From: Cervus elaphus
Taxonomy: Eukaryota > Chordata > Mammalia > Artiodactyla > Cervidae
DNA length: 64,000 bases
Assembly (NCBI RefSeq): GCF_910594005.1
Contig: NC_057847.1
Coordinates: forward strand, 25,333,001 to 25,397,000
Direction: 5' to 3'
This document shows, piece by piece, positions 62,786 through 64,000 of the stretch. Position numbers and translations under genes: made by a program. The notes under the pieces were generated by a model. That model worked only from the letters and a program-made list of their open reading frames with translations, was not told where the DNA came from and searched no databases. Numbering within the stretch: position 1 is the stretch's first letter; each line of letters opens with the position of its first letter.

Positions 62786-64000
62786 CTAAACATTAAAGCT
62801 GGTACTTCCAAAGAAAAATGGCTTGCTTACAACTTGTCAGAAAAGAGATGTATCTATCTGCTTTTGACAGCTTGCTTTCTTCTGGTTTCTTTTTTTCAAA
62901 ATACACCAAGGCAGAAGAGAGCTTGTCAGGAACTTTTAAAGAATGTTTGGCAAAAGCAGCACTTTTGTATCCCACCACCCATTTTTTTTTTTTTTTTAAA
63001 CATTATATAAAGTGTTGGGTGGTGTTCCAGTCACCAGGCTGGCAGCCAATAGCGAGCAACCTGTCCCTTCAGGACCGAATGTTCTAGGCTTGCTCAGCCG
63101 CCCACACAGACAAAGACAGCGGAGGGAACAGCAAGGGTATGCATGGGCCTGGAGTCACTGCAGACGTGCTCTCCAAAGCCCCATAGTCGGCGTTAAACAT
63201 CTCTGCTGCCAGTCTCCCTTACTCTTGCCTTCTTTAAACTGAGTAAAACGACATTACAAGGGACCATCTAACTGCAGCTTGGGAGCACTGCTTCTCCTAC
63301 TAAAATAGTTGTGAGCAAAGTAAGTAGCATTCAGAAGTAAAGGGCAAAGGATCGTTGTCGTTCAGATAGAATAATATTAGACCATTTTTCCTTTATGAAA
63401 TGTAAGCTTATAGGTTAAAGTAATCTATTATTATTACATAATCACTGAGATCATCAAACATCCCTCTCATTAAAAAGACCATTATTCTACCAGCATTCCT
63501 GAATTGTTTTTATTTAGCCTGCCCAGAATATTCTAAGAAGTTAAGCCGGATGATAATTGTAAATCTGACCCATCAGCTTAGTGTTTGTTATTTAGGAAAG
63601 TGACTTCATTTTTCCAGTGTATCATTGTCATTGCTGCCAGCTCTCAAAAGGAAATAGCAGCAGTTTCTTCCTAATAATAAAATGTATTTATTGCTTTGTG
63701 TATAAAGCAGTTAACTTCTAGGTTGGAGAAAGGGAAGTAATGTCTTTTAATTACTGCTTTGATTTTATCTAAAAAGTTACATTTGTCCTTGTAACCCAAT
63801 GAGAAATTGGTCAGACTTGCTTAAGACTTTCATGTAGCTCCTTTAATACACGAAAGCGGTATTTTCATAAATATCCAAAAAAACAAAATATTCTTCTTAA
63901 TTTTGTTGGTGAAAATAAGGCCTTCTGATGCATGTTAAAAATGGGCTAGTCCCACTTTTCTGGGGTGGTGGTGGAGACAACTAAGAGACATGTTTAAAAA
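62786..64000 (+). other. CHN1 intron, partial, unique
   Basis: Nothing recognised. A T-run (62981-62997) is followed by a slightly GC-richer patch (63010-63240) with 'cattatataaagtg' and 'cagccaatagcg' motifs. Confidence 0.55.

Overview
This window is mammalian, specifically ruminant (Bovidae), nuclear DNA lying wholly inside one large gene. The host is shown by the repeats: RTE-type BovB LINEs, their short 3' derivatives, tRNA-Glu-derived Bov-tA/Bov-A2 SINEs, a cetartiodactyl CHR SINE and bovine-type L1 3' ends. The species (cattle, buffalo, sheep, goat) cannot be fixed from sequence alone.

The gene is CHN1 (alpha-chimaerin, a Rac GTPase-activating protein), read left to right on the + strand. 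Three internal coding blocks are present. 891-1179 codes the C-terminal half of the SH2 domain plus linker of alpha2-chimaerin. 36087-36338 is the first coding exon of alpha1-chimaerin, and its last 78 bases (36261-36338) are also the exon shared with alpha2. 59995-60079 codes the first part of the C1 (diacylglycerol-binding) zinc domain. Residue counting places these blocks at human alpha2 positions 88-183, 184-209 and 210-237, with clean GT/AG boundaries and compatible phases (2-0, 0-0, 0-1). The 5' alpha2 exons, the rest of C1 and the RhoGAP domain lie outside the window. All else is intron: 1-890 (partial), 1180-36260 (35.1 kb in alpha2), 36339-59994 (23.7 kb) and 60080-64000 (partial).

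The alpha1 start is the main regulatory feature. An internal promoter region (about 35.47-36.09 kb) precedes an ATG at 36087. The alpha1-specific reading frame runs directly through the polypyrimidine tract and AG that alpha2 transcripts use as a 3' splice site, so one stretch is both protein-coding and a splice signal.

Layout: 1-4 kb, SH2 exon, unique intron and old MIRs; 4-10 kb, CHR SINE, L1 end, BovB and an unidentified direct repeat pair (6.6 and 9.85 kb); 11-20.6 kb, antisense L1s, a BovB with an intact reverse-transcriptase core and a nested insertion stack; 20.6-33.6 kb, BovB copies in both orientations including a nearly full-length one; 33.6-39.8 kb, mostly unique sequence around the alpha1 exon; 39.8-45.3 kb, a 4.5 kb antisense L1 with nested insertions and an orientation flip; 46-51 kb, a tiny L1 with a perfect target-site duplication and an ancient sense L1; 52-58.9 kb, a GC-rich block, L2 and a sense L1; 59.5-64 kb, the C1 exon and a MaLR-type LTR. 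I found no functional RNA gene, CRISPR array, operon or complete second gene, and no convincing new biological system. The best leads are the dual-use alpha1 coding/splice segment, the duplicated unknown repeat, a cryptic 3' exon-like frame at 59.54 kb and the CpG-rich block at 52.4 kb.
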